From: Ophiosphaerella korrae
Lineage: Eukaryota > Ascomycota > Dothideomycetes > Pleosporales > Phaeosphaeriaceae
Length of the DNA: 64,000 nucleotides
Assembly: GCA_028456385.1 (NCBI GenBank)
Contig: JALNQF010000002.1
Location: forward strand, 186,001 to 250,000
Direction: 5' to 3'
Shown here piece after piece: positions 20,253 to 30,790 of this stretch (within the stretch, counting starts at the first letter, position 1; every line of letters starts with the position of its first letter). The position numbers were made by a program, and so were the translations under genes. The notes beneath the pieces were generated by a model. The model worked only from the letters and a program-made list of their open reading frames with translations, was not told the DNA's origin and did not search any database.

Positions 20253-22553
20253 GGTAGGTGCTAGGTCATAGGATGTCCAAAAAAGATCAATGGCTGTGAG
20301 GAAGTGGGCAGCGCAGTCGCGGCGTGATTAGGGTCTAGTGGGCAGTGGCTTGGATCATTGGGGATTGGACGCCAGCTCCAACGGTTGTGGTGGGTGGGCG
20401 TGCAAGGCGTCGGGGAGTGTTATGGGGGGAAAAGCACGCCGTGGTACGACAGAGACAGAAATACGGGTGGTACGGGCGCGGCCTGGAGTACGATTTGAAG
20501 GAGAAGCTTGGCCGGCAGCGAGGGCAGGGCTGAAAGGTGCAGAGGTGAAATGGCGGAGGATTGGATGATTGAAGGACGGTAGACAGGTGTTGCAGCGGGT
20601 GCAGTGCAGTGCAGTAGGCGTGACGGCCACAGGCCATTGAAATGGAAGCGCTCCAGACTAGGCAATTTGGACAGTTAGTTCCGCCCAAATTCCCCTACCG
20701 TGCCTGGGCGTGTTCCCGCTTGCGACCTTATCGCGCAGTGCAAGAGGGCTAGCGCACCATCTCGTCCCGCTCTCACGCATCTCTGCCGCCAACCAACAGC
20801 GGCCGGCCAAGTGCGCAATCGCCCACCCTGCCACGGCGAGGCCGTAGGCCTGACGCCGCAGCTTACCTACCATTCCTAGCACCCAGATTAGTGCATTTAG
20901 ATCCAGCATCCAGGCGACTGTGTTTCAGTGGCCAGCAGCAGCGCATGAAAAGAGCGGTGCCCCCCATACCATGACACGCAGCGAACCCTTGCCCACGGTA
21001 CAGACAGGGGGGCGCGATGCATGGATTCGGAAGGCACGACCTTGCCCGTCCCGATTGGGACGCTTCCCTGGTCAGGGGTCCAAGCTACGGCATCCGAATT
21101 GGCACAGACACGGACACACAGACACCCAGGCACAATAAAACCATTATAACCATCTATCTATATATAATTATATATACTTAGATGGCCACGGCCACGCTGT
21201 GCTGGCATGATGCAAAAGCTTCGACTCATCGCAAGAATAGGGGCAGCCAGCACGCGCTGCCCTCAGGACGAGCGTCACCATCATCACAACACCACAACAT
21301 ATCACAAGCTAACCCTCGCCACGTGCATCCACCTCGCCGCCGTCCTTCCGCAATGCACTTCGCCCACATATTACACCGCACGCCTGCAACTTGCGGCTGA
21401 GGCCATCCCTACTCACCACTGTACCTGCAGCAATAACGGCCTTCCACTTTCGACACTATCGCTAGTGCATGCACACGGTAAACGAGTCTTCAAAGTGCGT
21501 GAGCATGGCGATCTTTGTCCAAAATTGCGGTGCTACCCTCCTACGCTCGTATACCAATCGGCCAACGAGCATAAAAACAGCAATGTCCAACACCCTCCCC
21601 TCCCTCATCAATCTACCCTGGATATATCGAGCCGTGCCCGCAATGCCACTCGCACGTCGCCACTATTCTCGCCCCTCGCTGGCTTGCAAATTGTAATCAT
21701 CCAGATAGAATTATCAAACCCTAGATCTACAGCGATCCCGCTTTATGCACCGAGATGAACTCCTGGTAATCCTGGCATATTTAACTATCAGGAGTCGGGA
21801 CCCTTGGCCAATTCGACAAATTGTGAGATAGAAGGCCCCATGTCGCTCGCCTTCTTGTGCCGTCGCACCGGGCCCCGCCAAAGCATCTGGGTACCTTGTC
21901 ACTCGTAGCAACATCCAAGAAGCCTAGCATACTTGCGGTGAAGATGCCATTCCATTTTGCCAGCTCTAGTCCCTTAATTATTGCATCTCGCGCAGTAGGG
22001 CCGTGCAGATCCTTTTCTGCTGTACAGTCATTTCATCCTCATCTTCAGCATTTACCCTAAATTGCAGAGGAGCCCCAATCTCCTTCGCCAGCGCTCCTCC
22101 CTCTCCATCAGGGAAAATACCCTCACGATTGAAAATATGTCCGGTACTCGCTTCAGCATGGGACCAAGGTAAGTTGGCCAACCCCGGAGATTCTCCCGCA
22201 GAGCCCCACGATTTCAAATGGCAATAGTTGCACCCTTGATGTTACCTGCACATGTTGTGTACTATGTGCGCATAGTACCGCACAATACACACAGTCGCCG
22301 TCTCTCAAATGCTGGGCACCGTTAGTGTGATGCAGTCCTTCGCACGGCGCATCACCCAATGTGTTAGTTATTTGTCTTCGGAAGAGGCTCCGATCAGTTA
22401 CACCGCACATGTGCATCGGGCATTAAGCTAATGACTGATGCGATTGGCCATTGTCGCGCAGCCTCACAAGTACAAAAAAGCAGCAGGCTTGATTATCAGG
22501 AGACTCGAGAGCCAGTGACGTGTACTTCAATGACCTAAACATCGTGATCATTC
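20253..22553. other. intergenic, 2.3 kb, no gene recognised
   Basis: Upstream region of the DENN gene, purine-rich on the + strand near 20420-20540 (CT-rich in the gene's sense, as often at fungal promoters). It also contains an AT dinucleotide-like stretch near 21150-21178. Several open frames over 60 codons are present but none looks like a protein family. Confidence 0.5.
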
Positions 22554-23925
22554 TCAGTGTCGACACGTCAGCCAGCCAGTGCTCAAAGAACCCCGATCGC
22601 CCAGCGCGCCTCGCCATTGAATGGCAAGTTGGCCGAGAAGTCGTTTATTGTCTGCAGCCAAGTTTGATGCATCCTGTTCTGGCTGCTCAGTGCTAGCTTG
22701 TAGGTCTAGAATAAAAGCCACCTGGACAACGTCGCGAGGACCAAGTATTGGTGCATTCTGGTGACCTGTACCTGGGGGATGCATGTCCCAATTCAGGGAT
22801 ATTGATTTAAGTGGCGGTTTCGGATTGACATCGACTGCCTGCCTGGAATTAGCCAAGTTCACGTGCTGTATTCATGTACCCAGGAGTCTGTTGTGGCTGG
22901 GTGCAAGACTTTTTGAAAAGGCGGCGCCACAGTCGGTGCATGATCGAGATCCGCGGCGAACCATTGCTGATGCAATGCTCCGGGAAAAACAAGCGATCAT
23001 TGTTTCAAACAAATGAAAACATATGGCGCACTTGAGACGAGCCCGGTTAAACAACAACCTACATGGCATGGGGATACCGAGACAAGTACACACCTCTAAA
23101 CAGACCACAGACTCGCCCATGTTCTCCAGCTGTGCCTCAAGCAAATATCTGGGCGGGCCGCCCTGTCGGGTAATGTCCCCTGCCTTGGTTCTAACGCTGA
23201 GGAGCTGTTGCGCAACGAATTGATAGAGCTTGCGAAACGTTCGCACACGGCCGCTGGCTGCTTTGCCCTCGCCCAGAGTGGTTTCTGTGTATGTTACCGT
23301 CACGGCCAAGACGTGATTGCCCTCCTCCTTTAACTCAAATCGCAACACTCGTTGCAGCGACTCGCCTGGGCCAGGCGACTCGCTCGTTTCGCCATCTTGG
23401 AGTGACCCTGTAAGATCTAGCGGTGACCCAGCCGGATTCGAGGGCGTCTGCATATCCCCTTGTATTCTTACACCACTTACTGCTTTGGTGGTATCCGAGG
23501 GATCGAGTTCATTGTTGGCGCAAAGTGTACACGAAAACGTCTCACCAACATAGGCGCTACCGAAGGCTTCGGGGAGGTTGAGCACGGGACTGAGGAGGAA
23601 CTGGCTGTTCGTGTCATCTTGCAACGGGTAGGCCAGAGACGCCTTAGGGGAGATGCCGAGGTCCTGCGAGTTGGGGAGCGGGTATTGCGTCGCGAGGGAT
23701 GGGCGAGACAGCCTAGGCTTTGATCAGCATGTCAACACATCAGAAGACAAAAGTTTGTAGGACTATGCTGCCAACAGGCTCAGTAGCTTCAAAGCTTTAC
23801 GCCTCTGCAGCAAGTAGTAGTCAAAAGTAAATGCAAGTCAAGCCAACGTACCGCAAAACCTTCAAGCTCACCGAGTGCGGTGTCTTGAGCGAGTCGCCCA
23901 TCGAGTGATTGCGCTGATGAGCCAT
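22554..23925 (-). CDS. TRAPP complex subunit TRAPPC13-like (DUF974)
   Basis: TRAPPC13 belongs to the TRAPP tethering/Rab-exchange complexes of the Golgi. Exons 23925-23852, 23712-23094 and 22838-22554, in phase, 325 residues, close to the fungal family length. Seen: the N-terminal HSVSLKVLRLSRPSLA block (completed by the first splice, CG+G), FGSAYVGETFSCTLCANNE, the beta-rich middle with LEEGNHVLAVTVTYTE-like sequence, LLEAQLENMGESVVCLE, and PKPPLKSISLNWD joined across the second intron. The end, LGQLAIQWRGALGDRGSL-STGWLT, is the family's signature. The second intron is unusually long (255 nt) and its acceptor is the second of two adjacent AG sites; only that one keeps the frame. Confidence 0.85.
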
Positions 23926-24164
23926 GTCGGCCAGAACGGTGAGCAATGACGATGGCAGTCCATGGAGAGCTTGGATTCGCACTGCCCCCCCACCCCTTCC
24001 CATTGGTCCGTGCGCTCCACCCTTCTTCGGACAAGGGTCGTGTTATTTTTACATCATGGGCATAATTTCGGAGAAATCTAGTGTCCTATTACGTCGCCAC
24101 TCAGATTTGGAAATAGGAGCGACACGCCAAAAGATTGGTGACAGGTGACCATCGTTTGAGGGTG

Positions 24165-24541
24165 ATGCGACTGGACCAAGTATTTGTAGGTCGAGGAGTA
24201 TTCGCTACAAAAGACATACCAGCCAAGACAGTGATAGGTAATTGCCCTGTTTTGGTGCTTGGGATGAGAGAAAAATAAGGAGCATATTATGCAGACCTCA
24301 CTTTATCATTACGCATAATAAGGAGAGAATGTTCAATCATTCGAATCATGAGCAAAATGTTGTGTGGGAGCACAATTTTGATCAACAAGCCGTCACTTAT
24401 CGAGCGTCAAGACACATCCAGGCGGGTGAAGAAATTTGCATACCATATGGTGATCATCTCACTTTCAAAGACACAGGCACTCCCAATTTACCACCTCCAG
24501 AAATCGACATCGAGCAATTTAATCAAATACATATCGATTAG
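24165..24541 (+). pseudogene. relic of a small SET-domain protein gene
   Basis: Two SET-domain pieces lie in order but cannot be joined in frame. 24165-24236 encodes an N-terminal SET strand (VGRGVFATKDIPAKTVI). Further on, fragments in other frames read PVLVLGMREK and then EHIMQTSLYHYA, followed after an apparent loss of some 15-20 codons by MFNHSNHEQNVVWEHN and the closing GEEICIPYGDHLTF. The NHS and YG motifs belong to the S-adenosylmethionine/substrate site of SET methyltransferases. At least one frameshift (near 24270-24275, in an A run) and one internal deletion (near 24310-24325) break it. Similar small stand-alone SET proteins are common in fungi. An unrecognised intron could explain part of this but not the missing motif. 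Confidence 0.65.
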
Positions 24542-24692
24542 AATGAGCTAGAGGTACAGATAAGGTACAAGTCGAAGAAACTGTGCACTCGAAAAAAATT
24601 GGAGTGAACATGGATTCGCGAGTGACTAGGCCGACCCAAAAATTCAAGATATAACGCCATTCCCGGATTCGCCGTACGTCATGTTCGGAAGG

Positions 24693-26472
24693 TTATGCTG
24701 CCACGGAGTCGTTGGGCGTTTCGCTTTGAGGTGTAGCATCCGCTGAACTGTCGTCTTCGGCATCATTCCTCAGATCATAAGCAAGTTCAAAACACTCCTC
24801 AAGAAGTTGGATCACACGTCCCTGCCCATCTGGGATCTCGTCCCCAATCATGAACTTGCCGTCCACTCGCATGTTGTCGATTGAGTTCAACTATCTCAAC
24901 TTAGTATGCAAACAGTCTAGTGTGCCATAACACCATACCTTCATGCTGTAGGGATACAACTCTCGTGGTGAGGAAACCCCACCAAGCTTCTTCACTTCCA
25001 ATAGACATTTACGGAGGGTTGTCAATTGATTGTATATTGGTAGCAAAGCTTCAGAGACTGGTTCAGAGGTCAAGAGAAGCTGGTAGATGAGGGCATAACT
25101 CTTTCGTAGCAAGTAAAGCAACGTCTATCCACGAGTCAGCCTAGTCATTCAACTAGTAATGAGTTCATAACTCACCCTCTGTTCGTATATTTCTGCAGGC
25201 CTGCCTAGAGCATCGAAGAAATTACCATCGACCCGGGCTTCATCAACGCGATCAAGCTGGCGCTGAAAGTCCCAAAGATCAGTCTCGCGCAAGGACCATG
25301 CTTGTGTCAGAGTAAGCTTCTCAAGCTTGTTTCGGATGGCAAGTAACTTGTCATAGGTGTCTTGGAATGCAGGTGCTATTCGACCTTGCCTGTGCAGATA
25401 TTAGCCTAAACACAGCTTTCGGAACTGTTGGTCTTACTTCGATTTAATCAATGTCACCCAAAGAAGATTTCGCCGTAGTAATGTTCCAAGCAAATTATTT
25501 GCTTCTGGGGCGGGTTCGGGGTTAGCTGCAGTTAATTGTATCTTGTCAACCATCTCGGCCAGCTTCTCCTCTGTGCTACCAGTTGCTTCGTAGGCAAGAA
25601 TACTGTGCTCCTTAAGCTCCTCTTGGACTTTCTTTAGCTCTTCGTAATAATCATCGACCTCATCGTTGGGAAACTTGAAAGGTGGTCAGTACATGAAAAT
25701 ATAATTCGCTTTCAGACTTGCCTTCGATCTCGCATTGCAGCCAGCCAATGATCGTAGTATCGACACCAACTTTTCCCACTTGGGAGTCAATTCTGGCGTT
25801 AATTGCGAGAGGTTGGCTCGAAGCTCTGCAACAATATCCTCGCAAACTTTGATGCGGGCCTCAAGTAATGTGAGGAGATGTGGACTATATTGACCCTGGC
25901 CCCTTTCAACATAGCGACGGCAATCAGCGAGGTTCTTGGCAAGAGCATCAATATCCTTTGCTGAATAGAACATGGCTTCCTTCAGATGATCCAGAAGACG
26001 CTGGAACATGTCAGCTTGTGGAGGGAGTTAGTTATAGTAGAAATCACCTTGATTGTGGAAATATATGAATAGCTGCCTACTTGTTAGCTCAACAACTCAG
26101 ACAAGTTTCCGCATACATACACAGCTGGTGGCTCATGATTCTTCCCTACTGTCAAGTATGCCAGGGATATGAGTTGAAAGCAGTCGTCGAGCATATAGTC
26201 GACTAATGCCATGTTAGCAATATGCGCCTTAGGCCGCTTTCTGTTGGAGGCATGCCCTTGTTTTGCTCGAGGCGCTTCGTTTCTCGGATCTCGTTGAGAA
26301 TAATGACCTGTTCGATGACTTGATCATACAATTTCAACACATCTTGGCTCTTGACATACGTTGACCGGTCACGCTTCAGCAGCTCTAGCTCGGTCCGTAT
26401 TGATTGCAATTTATCGAGTATCGGCTGCTCCTTCGCGTCGAGCGGTATCCTCGGTAAAGGCGAGTCTGTCAT
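24693..26472 (-). CDS. UPF0662 / DUF2408-family protein of unknown function
   Basis: A conserved fungal protein (relatives include the fission yeast UPF0662 members); its role is unknown. Eight exons: 26472-26256, 26202-26121, 26072-26048 (25 nt), 26000-25722, 25673-25438, 25389-25176, 25124-24939 and 24890-24693, all in phase, 478 residues. It is largely helical and runs from DAKEQPILDKLQSIRTELE through LLTLLEARIKVCEDIVAEL and QAWSLRETDLWDFQRQLDR to LNSIDNMRVDGKFMIGDEIP and an acidic tail. The start MTDSPLPRIPL was taken over an upstream in-frame ATG at 26688 because family similarity begins there. Two of its seven introns (26203-26255 and 25674-25721) can only be joined with a GC donor. It is divergent from RPP1. 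Confidence 0.88.
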
Positions 26473-26818
26473 GCTGGAAATGCAGTCTCTGATTGGCAGT
26501 TTGTAGTCGAATGATCTGGCGATGGTAAGATCTGGGCAGAGGAGCTTTGAATTCGGTCTTTGGCGGGTAATAGCTGAAACAGCCAAGATACATGGCGGGG
26601 AAGCTGCGGACCTCACAGCTCGGCCTATCGTTATCGTCACGGGCTCCAGGAGGGGCAGACCAACCCTGCCCTTCCTTACTCTAGCCATAGGCAGTTAGCC
26701 CGGTCGCAACCATTAAGCGAATTTTGACTACGCACCTCAGCGCAGGTCATCACATCGTCTTCTACATTGCGAAATCCACTTGTCATTCCAAACGACAATC
26801 CTCACGACTAACTTCACA
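26473..26818. promoter_or_regulatory. shared promoter region of the UPF0662 gene and RPP1
   Basis: 346 bp between two divergent start codons. Presumably holds both promoters; no individual element assigned. Confidence 0.5.
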
Positions 26819-27308
26819 ATGTCTAACTCCGAGCTCGCTGCCTCATATGCCGCTCTCATTCTCGCCGATGACGGTGTCGATATCACTGTATGAATTCCAC
26901 GGGTGCAATTGCGGGTGTGCTCCTGCTAATTCTGCCCTGCCAGTCCGACAAGCTCCAGTCGCTCATCAAGGCCGCCAACATCGAAGACGTCGAGCCTATC
27001 TGGACAACTCTCTTCGCCAAGGTGCGCACATCGATTGATTTGATTGTGGGATATGGTTTCTGATAATTTGGACAGGCTCTTGAGGGCAAGGATGTCAAGG
27101 ACCTGCTCCTGAACGTCGGCTCAGGTGGTGGTGCTGCTGCACCAGCGGCTGGTGGTGCTAGCGGTGCTGCTGCTGCTGACGCTGCACCCGCAGAGGAGGA
27201 GAAGGAAGAGGGTACATCATAATCTTCCAGCGTATAGTATTCAGACTAACACGTTATACAGAGAAGGAGGAGTCAGACGAGGACATGGGCTTCGGTCTTT
27301 TCGACTAA
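26819..27308 (+). CDS. rpp1: 60S acidic ribosomal protein P1
   Basis: Component of the ribosomal stalk that recruits elongation factors. Four exons: 26819-26887, 26944-27021, 27076-27211 and 27262-27308, in phase, 109 residues, the normal size. Seen: the N-terminal helical domain ([20 protein letters not shown]), [19 protein letters not shown], the Ala/Gly-rich hinge, and the hallmark acidic end [16 protein letters not shown]. The many small introns in such a short gene are typical of ribosomal protein genes in filamentous fungi. Confidence 0.96.
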
Positions 27309-29782
27309 GCGCCTTGTTTCGTTTCTTCTTCCATATTTGCCTTACTCGGGGTGTCCAAAAAGGATCAGTGGCACATTTCCGCTGCGGGGACGGAACGTTC
27401 ACGACCTTTCAGTGATACGACATGCATACGGATCATTTAGGAGATTACAATGACGGCGTCTTAAGATGTGCATAGGACGGCAGGTCCAATGGAATACTTT
27501 GAAAAGTGCAATATTGGGCGAACGAAGTGATGTGTATGGGAACGTGATACATTTACTGACTGTTATTGGATCGCCAGCTTCAACATATTTTGGCACTATT
27601 CTTGACGGTTCTACTAACAACTTTCGTTTCAAGGCACGGTTCTGGGTAAAACTTAATCACACCGCGAATGAAATGACGAATATTATACACTACGCCCGGG
27701 TCCGAAATAAATGTATGTGGAGGTCGTGTATATACTTCGTGGGCTAATATGTTAACTACGGTTATATTACAGCTGCAAAATTCCTACGATTGCTCATTTG
27801 ATATCGCTGGCACAATGACAGGAGGGGTGAAGACCTGTATCGCAGTTGAGAATCGACGCTCAAATCACATCTCTGATCTACTTTTAATATCTACATCTAG
27901 TATTTCCAGATATTGATGCTGTCCCCATAGGCCCTAAGTACCAACACCAATAACATACTCGCTGCCCATCCAATTCGGAGAAGAGTGGTGTACGTATGCA
28001 TATTCAATAGCTCCACGCAATGTTACATCCGGCGGCTGTTTGGTCATGCACCATGCATTCCCCTAAGCGTTATGTTGGACGTCTAAGATTTTCACTATAT
28101 AACCTGGGTATTGTTTGACATTACGATAATTAAAGCACCCATTGAAATCAGTATACGCACAGTCTATGATACTTGGGTAGCGCATACGCAAACATTTTGC
28201 AATGCTCTGCATTGTATATTAGTGACATGATCACTTGTGCCCCCATCGGTGTTGATCTCGATTCGAGCCCTTTCACGAAAGTTTACATACCTAGGTACTC
28301 ATTGTTTTCCTGGCCGGCATATGCTACCGGCTGCTGGACGTGCCATCGAAATTCAGCCACAATATCTATATTACTCTAGCATGCCTGAAACCATGGATAT
28401 TATGATATGGCCATATGAGAAATTGAGTTCACACAAGGTTGGATTGAGGGGAACGTCCCTGTCGGCCATTCCCGACGTATCCTAGAACCCGATTATTGTT
28501 CTCGCTAAGAACTTGACATTTTTCAACCAAGGCAGGTGCATGGTCTGGCATACGTCACCTTCTGGGGACTCGGTAGTTGTATCTAGTTACCGAAGGAACG
28601 TGTCCCCTGGAACCAGATTTATCTGCGGTCCCCCGCCTGCCACCGACAAACAGGCCCGCTCCGAGGCTTAGCGTGCCAAAACGTTTTTTATGGTAGTCAT
28701 GCCTGCCAAACCCGCGTTGTGTTAGATGTAGGCCCTGTCAGTTCAAGACGTCCATGTGAAAAGCTTCATGCACAAAATCTTGTCCATGTGACTGTGGTAA
28801 CTTGTTTGCAACACTACCTACTTGATGTGAATCGTATCCCTAATCCATTAAGTGTTAGCATAATGATGCTGGTTCAACTCATCACTATGCTGATATAGGG
28901 ATGTTCAGCTCGGGTATATTGTGATTGGGAGATGTCCCGAAGTCTATGGATTTCGAGCATGTTCCATCAACAAACTGCATCACGTACCTAGGTAGCTAAA
29001 TCTCGTCGCACTTCTTCTTCCTGGGTCGGTAGATGAGATAACTCACTTTAGTCCTGGAGGGATGTTGTTGGGGTTTATGGCTGCATTGCATCCTTGGTTC
29101 AAGGAAAACGATGACGAAATGCGAACTTTCAGTAGTCGAGTATGTGAGCGTCGACTTTCCGGAACATTGACCCTACAGGCGAAGTTTTTTCGGTGTACCA
29201 CGGCGCCAAATTATCGATGTAGTTGTGGACGAATCTAACTCGCCTACGGCAAAGACTCATCACACTCTTTAGCTGTGACGTCAAGATCAAAATTTCTGTA
29301 TGTGTAAAACTCTTTCCTTAAATATATAAGGGGCATGATGTTGCCCTTCTGATTTCCCCTACTCGTTCATGTAAGCGACTTCTACGTCAGAAGCGGATTT
29401 GAAACACTTGAGGGGTCCTTACCAAAAATTACAGTCCGGTACTCAATTCGAAAGAGCAAGAGCATCCCAAGGGAAGGAGGTAATGTTGCCCAATTAGAAA
29501 TGGTATTCTTCGTCTGCATTGGTCTTGACCGTATGGTAATCTGGTTGTTGAGGCCGTGAGATATGCTCTTGCTTTCGGTGATCATCTAGCCACTTTCCTA
29601 TCCATGGATGAAGGAAGTTGGACTCCGTACCGCAAGATGCTGATGCACCTTAAAAACCCCCCAGTTCCTACTTCGCAGCAAGTCCATCATTCTCACATCC
29701 ATCTCTCCAAGCCATCATCCTTCTTGGCTATCATTGACCACCACATCGATATCATTCTTCACCAAGACATCTTATAGTAAAG
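27309..29782. other. intergenic, 2.5 kb, no gene recognised
   Basis: AT-rich and without a coherent reading frame. It holds two copies of the 10-bp palindrome TACCTAGGTA (28288-28297 and 28985-28994) and an imperfect hairpin at 28564-28607. No transposon ends or coding remnants could be identified. Confidence 0.5.
28564..28607. repeat. imperfect inverted repeat (bulged hairpin)
   Basis: GGGGAC (28564-28569) pairs with GTCCCC (28602-28607), and the adjoining TCGGTA (28570-28575) pairs with TACCGA (28588-28593), leaving a 12-nt loop and an 8-nt bulge. Confidence 0.5.
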
Positions 29783-30529
29783 ATGTCTCCATCATTACCA
29801 CCCCTCACTATAGGAGGGTCTGGCGCTTATGTACCTCTATGGCGCCGCAGGGAATCTGACACATCCCTGTCCTCCTCTCTCTCCTCATCTCCTTCCTCAT
29901 CTCCTCCCTCCTCTCCTCCCTTCTCTCCTTCCTTCTCTCCTTCCTTCTCTCCTTCCTCCTCCTCCTCCTGGAGGTCCTCTTCTTCCTGGAGATCCTCCAC
30001 CTCCACTGTGTTCTCCGCCCCCTCCTCCTCGTCAACAAAGGCCGTATCTCACAAGCGGTCATCGCTGCCAAGTTTCAACGACTTGGAGGAGGGCATGATA
30101 TTTTTCCTACCTAACACGCCACTACCTCTTAGCTCGAGAATCTACGGACGGCTGTCGGGCTCCAACCAGTCCCCTTGGGGACACCCGGCGGTAGTCATCC
30201 GGAAGTACGAGGAAGCTGGCGAGCAGTGTGTAAGCATTCGCCTATGCACTAGCTTTGGTGGGCGGAGAATCGAGGACTGCAAAAAGGCCAAGCAGCACTC
30301 ACTCTTCATCCTTGCTGACAACGACACCGATTCAGAGCCACATGCGAATACTTGTCTAGCGACAATGGCTCCTGGATCAGCCAGGTTCGTAAAGCGGTGC
30401 TATGTCAATCTGAGCTACAACTCAGAGTACCCGGTCGAGTACCAATATCTCGATGCCTGGGAGGGCAAACCGCCGATGAAGTTTGATGCTGCGGCTTGCG
30501 ATAAGATCAAACGATGCAGCCCTCATTGA
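29783..30529 (+). CDS. Ser/Pro-rich orphan protein
   Basis: Single-exon frame of 248 residues starting at an ATG with A at -3. Residues about 25-95 are an extreme Ser/Pro/Phe low-complexity stretch that rests on a CT-rich tandem DNA repeat (about 29875-30010). The C-terminal 150 residues look globular: an LEEGMIFFLPNTP block, GHPAVVIRKYEE, VSIRLCTSFGGRRIEDC and CYVNLSYNSEYPVEYQYLDAWE. No known domain is recognised. The GM-x(3)-LPN ... G-x-P-[AV]-x-V pattern also occurs in the orphan at 43259-45010, which may mean a shared family. No signal peptide or membrane segment is seen. Confidence 0.55.
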   Translation: MSPSLPPLTIGGSGAYVPLWRRRESDTSLSSSLSSSPSSSPPSSPPFSPSFSPSFSPSSSSSWRSSSSWRSSTSTVFSAPSSSSTKAVSHKRSSLPSFNDLEEGMIFFLPNTPLPLSSRIYGRLSGSNQSPWGHPAVVIRKYEEAGEQCVSIRLCTSFGGRRIEDCKKAKQHSLFILADNDTDSEPHANTCLATMAPGSARFVKRCYVNLSYNSEYPVEYQYLDAWEGKPPMKFDAAACDKIKRCSPH

Positions 30530-30533
30530 CAAC

Positions 30534-30790
30534 GCCAAGCCACCGATGGCTCACGCCTGAAGGTCTCTGGCACCCACAACCACTTGATAACACCGAGCCA
30601 CCGTTGGCATTAGCCTGAAGGTCTCCGGTACATCCTAGCCATTTTTGGAGTCTGCTAGAAGATGGCTACCATTGATGAGCAATATCTCATAACAACGCCA
30701 TGTCACCGTTGGCTTATGCCTGAAGACCTCTGGCACCCTTTCTCTTGACAACACCGAGCCACCGTTGGCGTAAGCCTGAAGGTCCCCGGT
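30534..30790 (+). repeat. four copies of a 38-nt structured repeat
   Basis: Cores at 30534-30571, 30592-30629, 30697-30734 and 30753-30790, all exactly 38 nt. Each starts and ends with complementary tetramers: GCCA/TGGC in copies 1 and 3, ACCG/CGGT in copies 2 and 4. Inside sits a hairpin (GCCA-CCGN-TGGC; GTCA/TGGC with a G-U pair in copy 3) and a second small hairpin around CCTGAAGG, weakened in copy 3. Together they would fold as a three-way junction. The ABAB order suggests duplication of a dimer. Confidence 0.75.

Noticed and set aside
22839..23093. Extra coding sequence in the long TRAPPC13 intron
   Set aside because: Joining its two ends reproduces the conserved LE-(A/V)-x-PKPP segment, leaving no room for additional residues; open frames inside look random.
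28288..28994. TACCTAGGTA palindromes as transposon ends
   Set aside because: Two short palindromes 690 bp apart with no target-site duplication, inverted repeat extension or transposase; this palindrome is a common short motif in fungal intergenic DNA.
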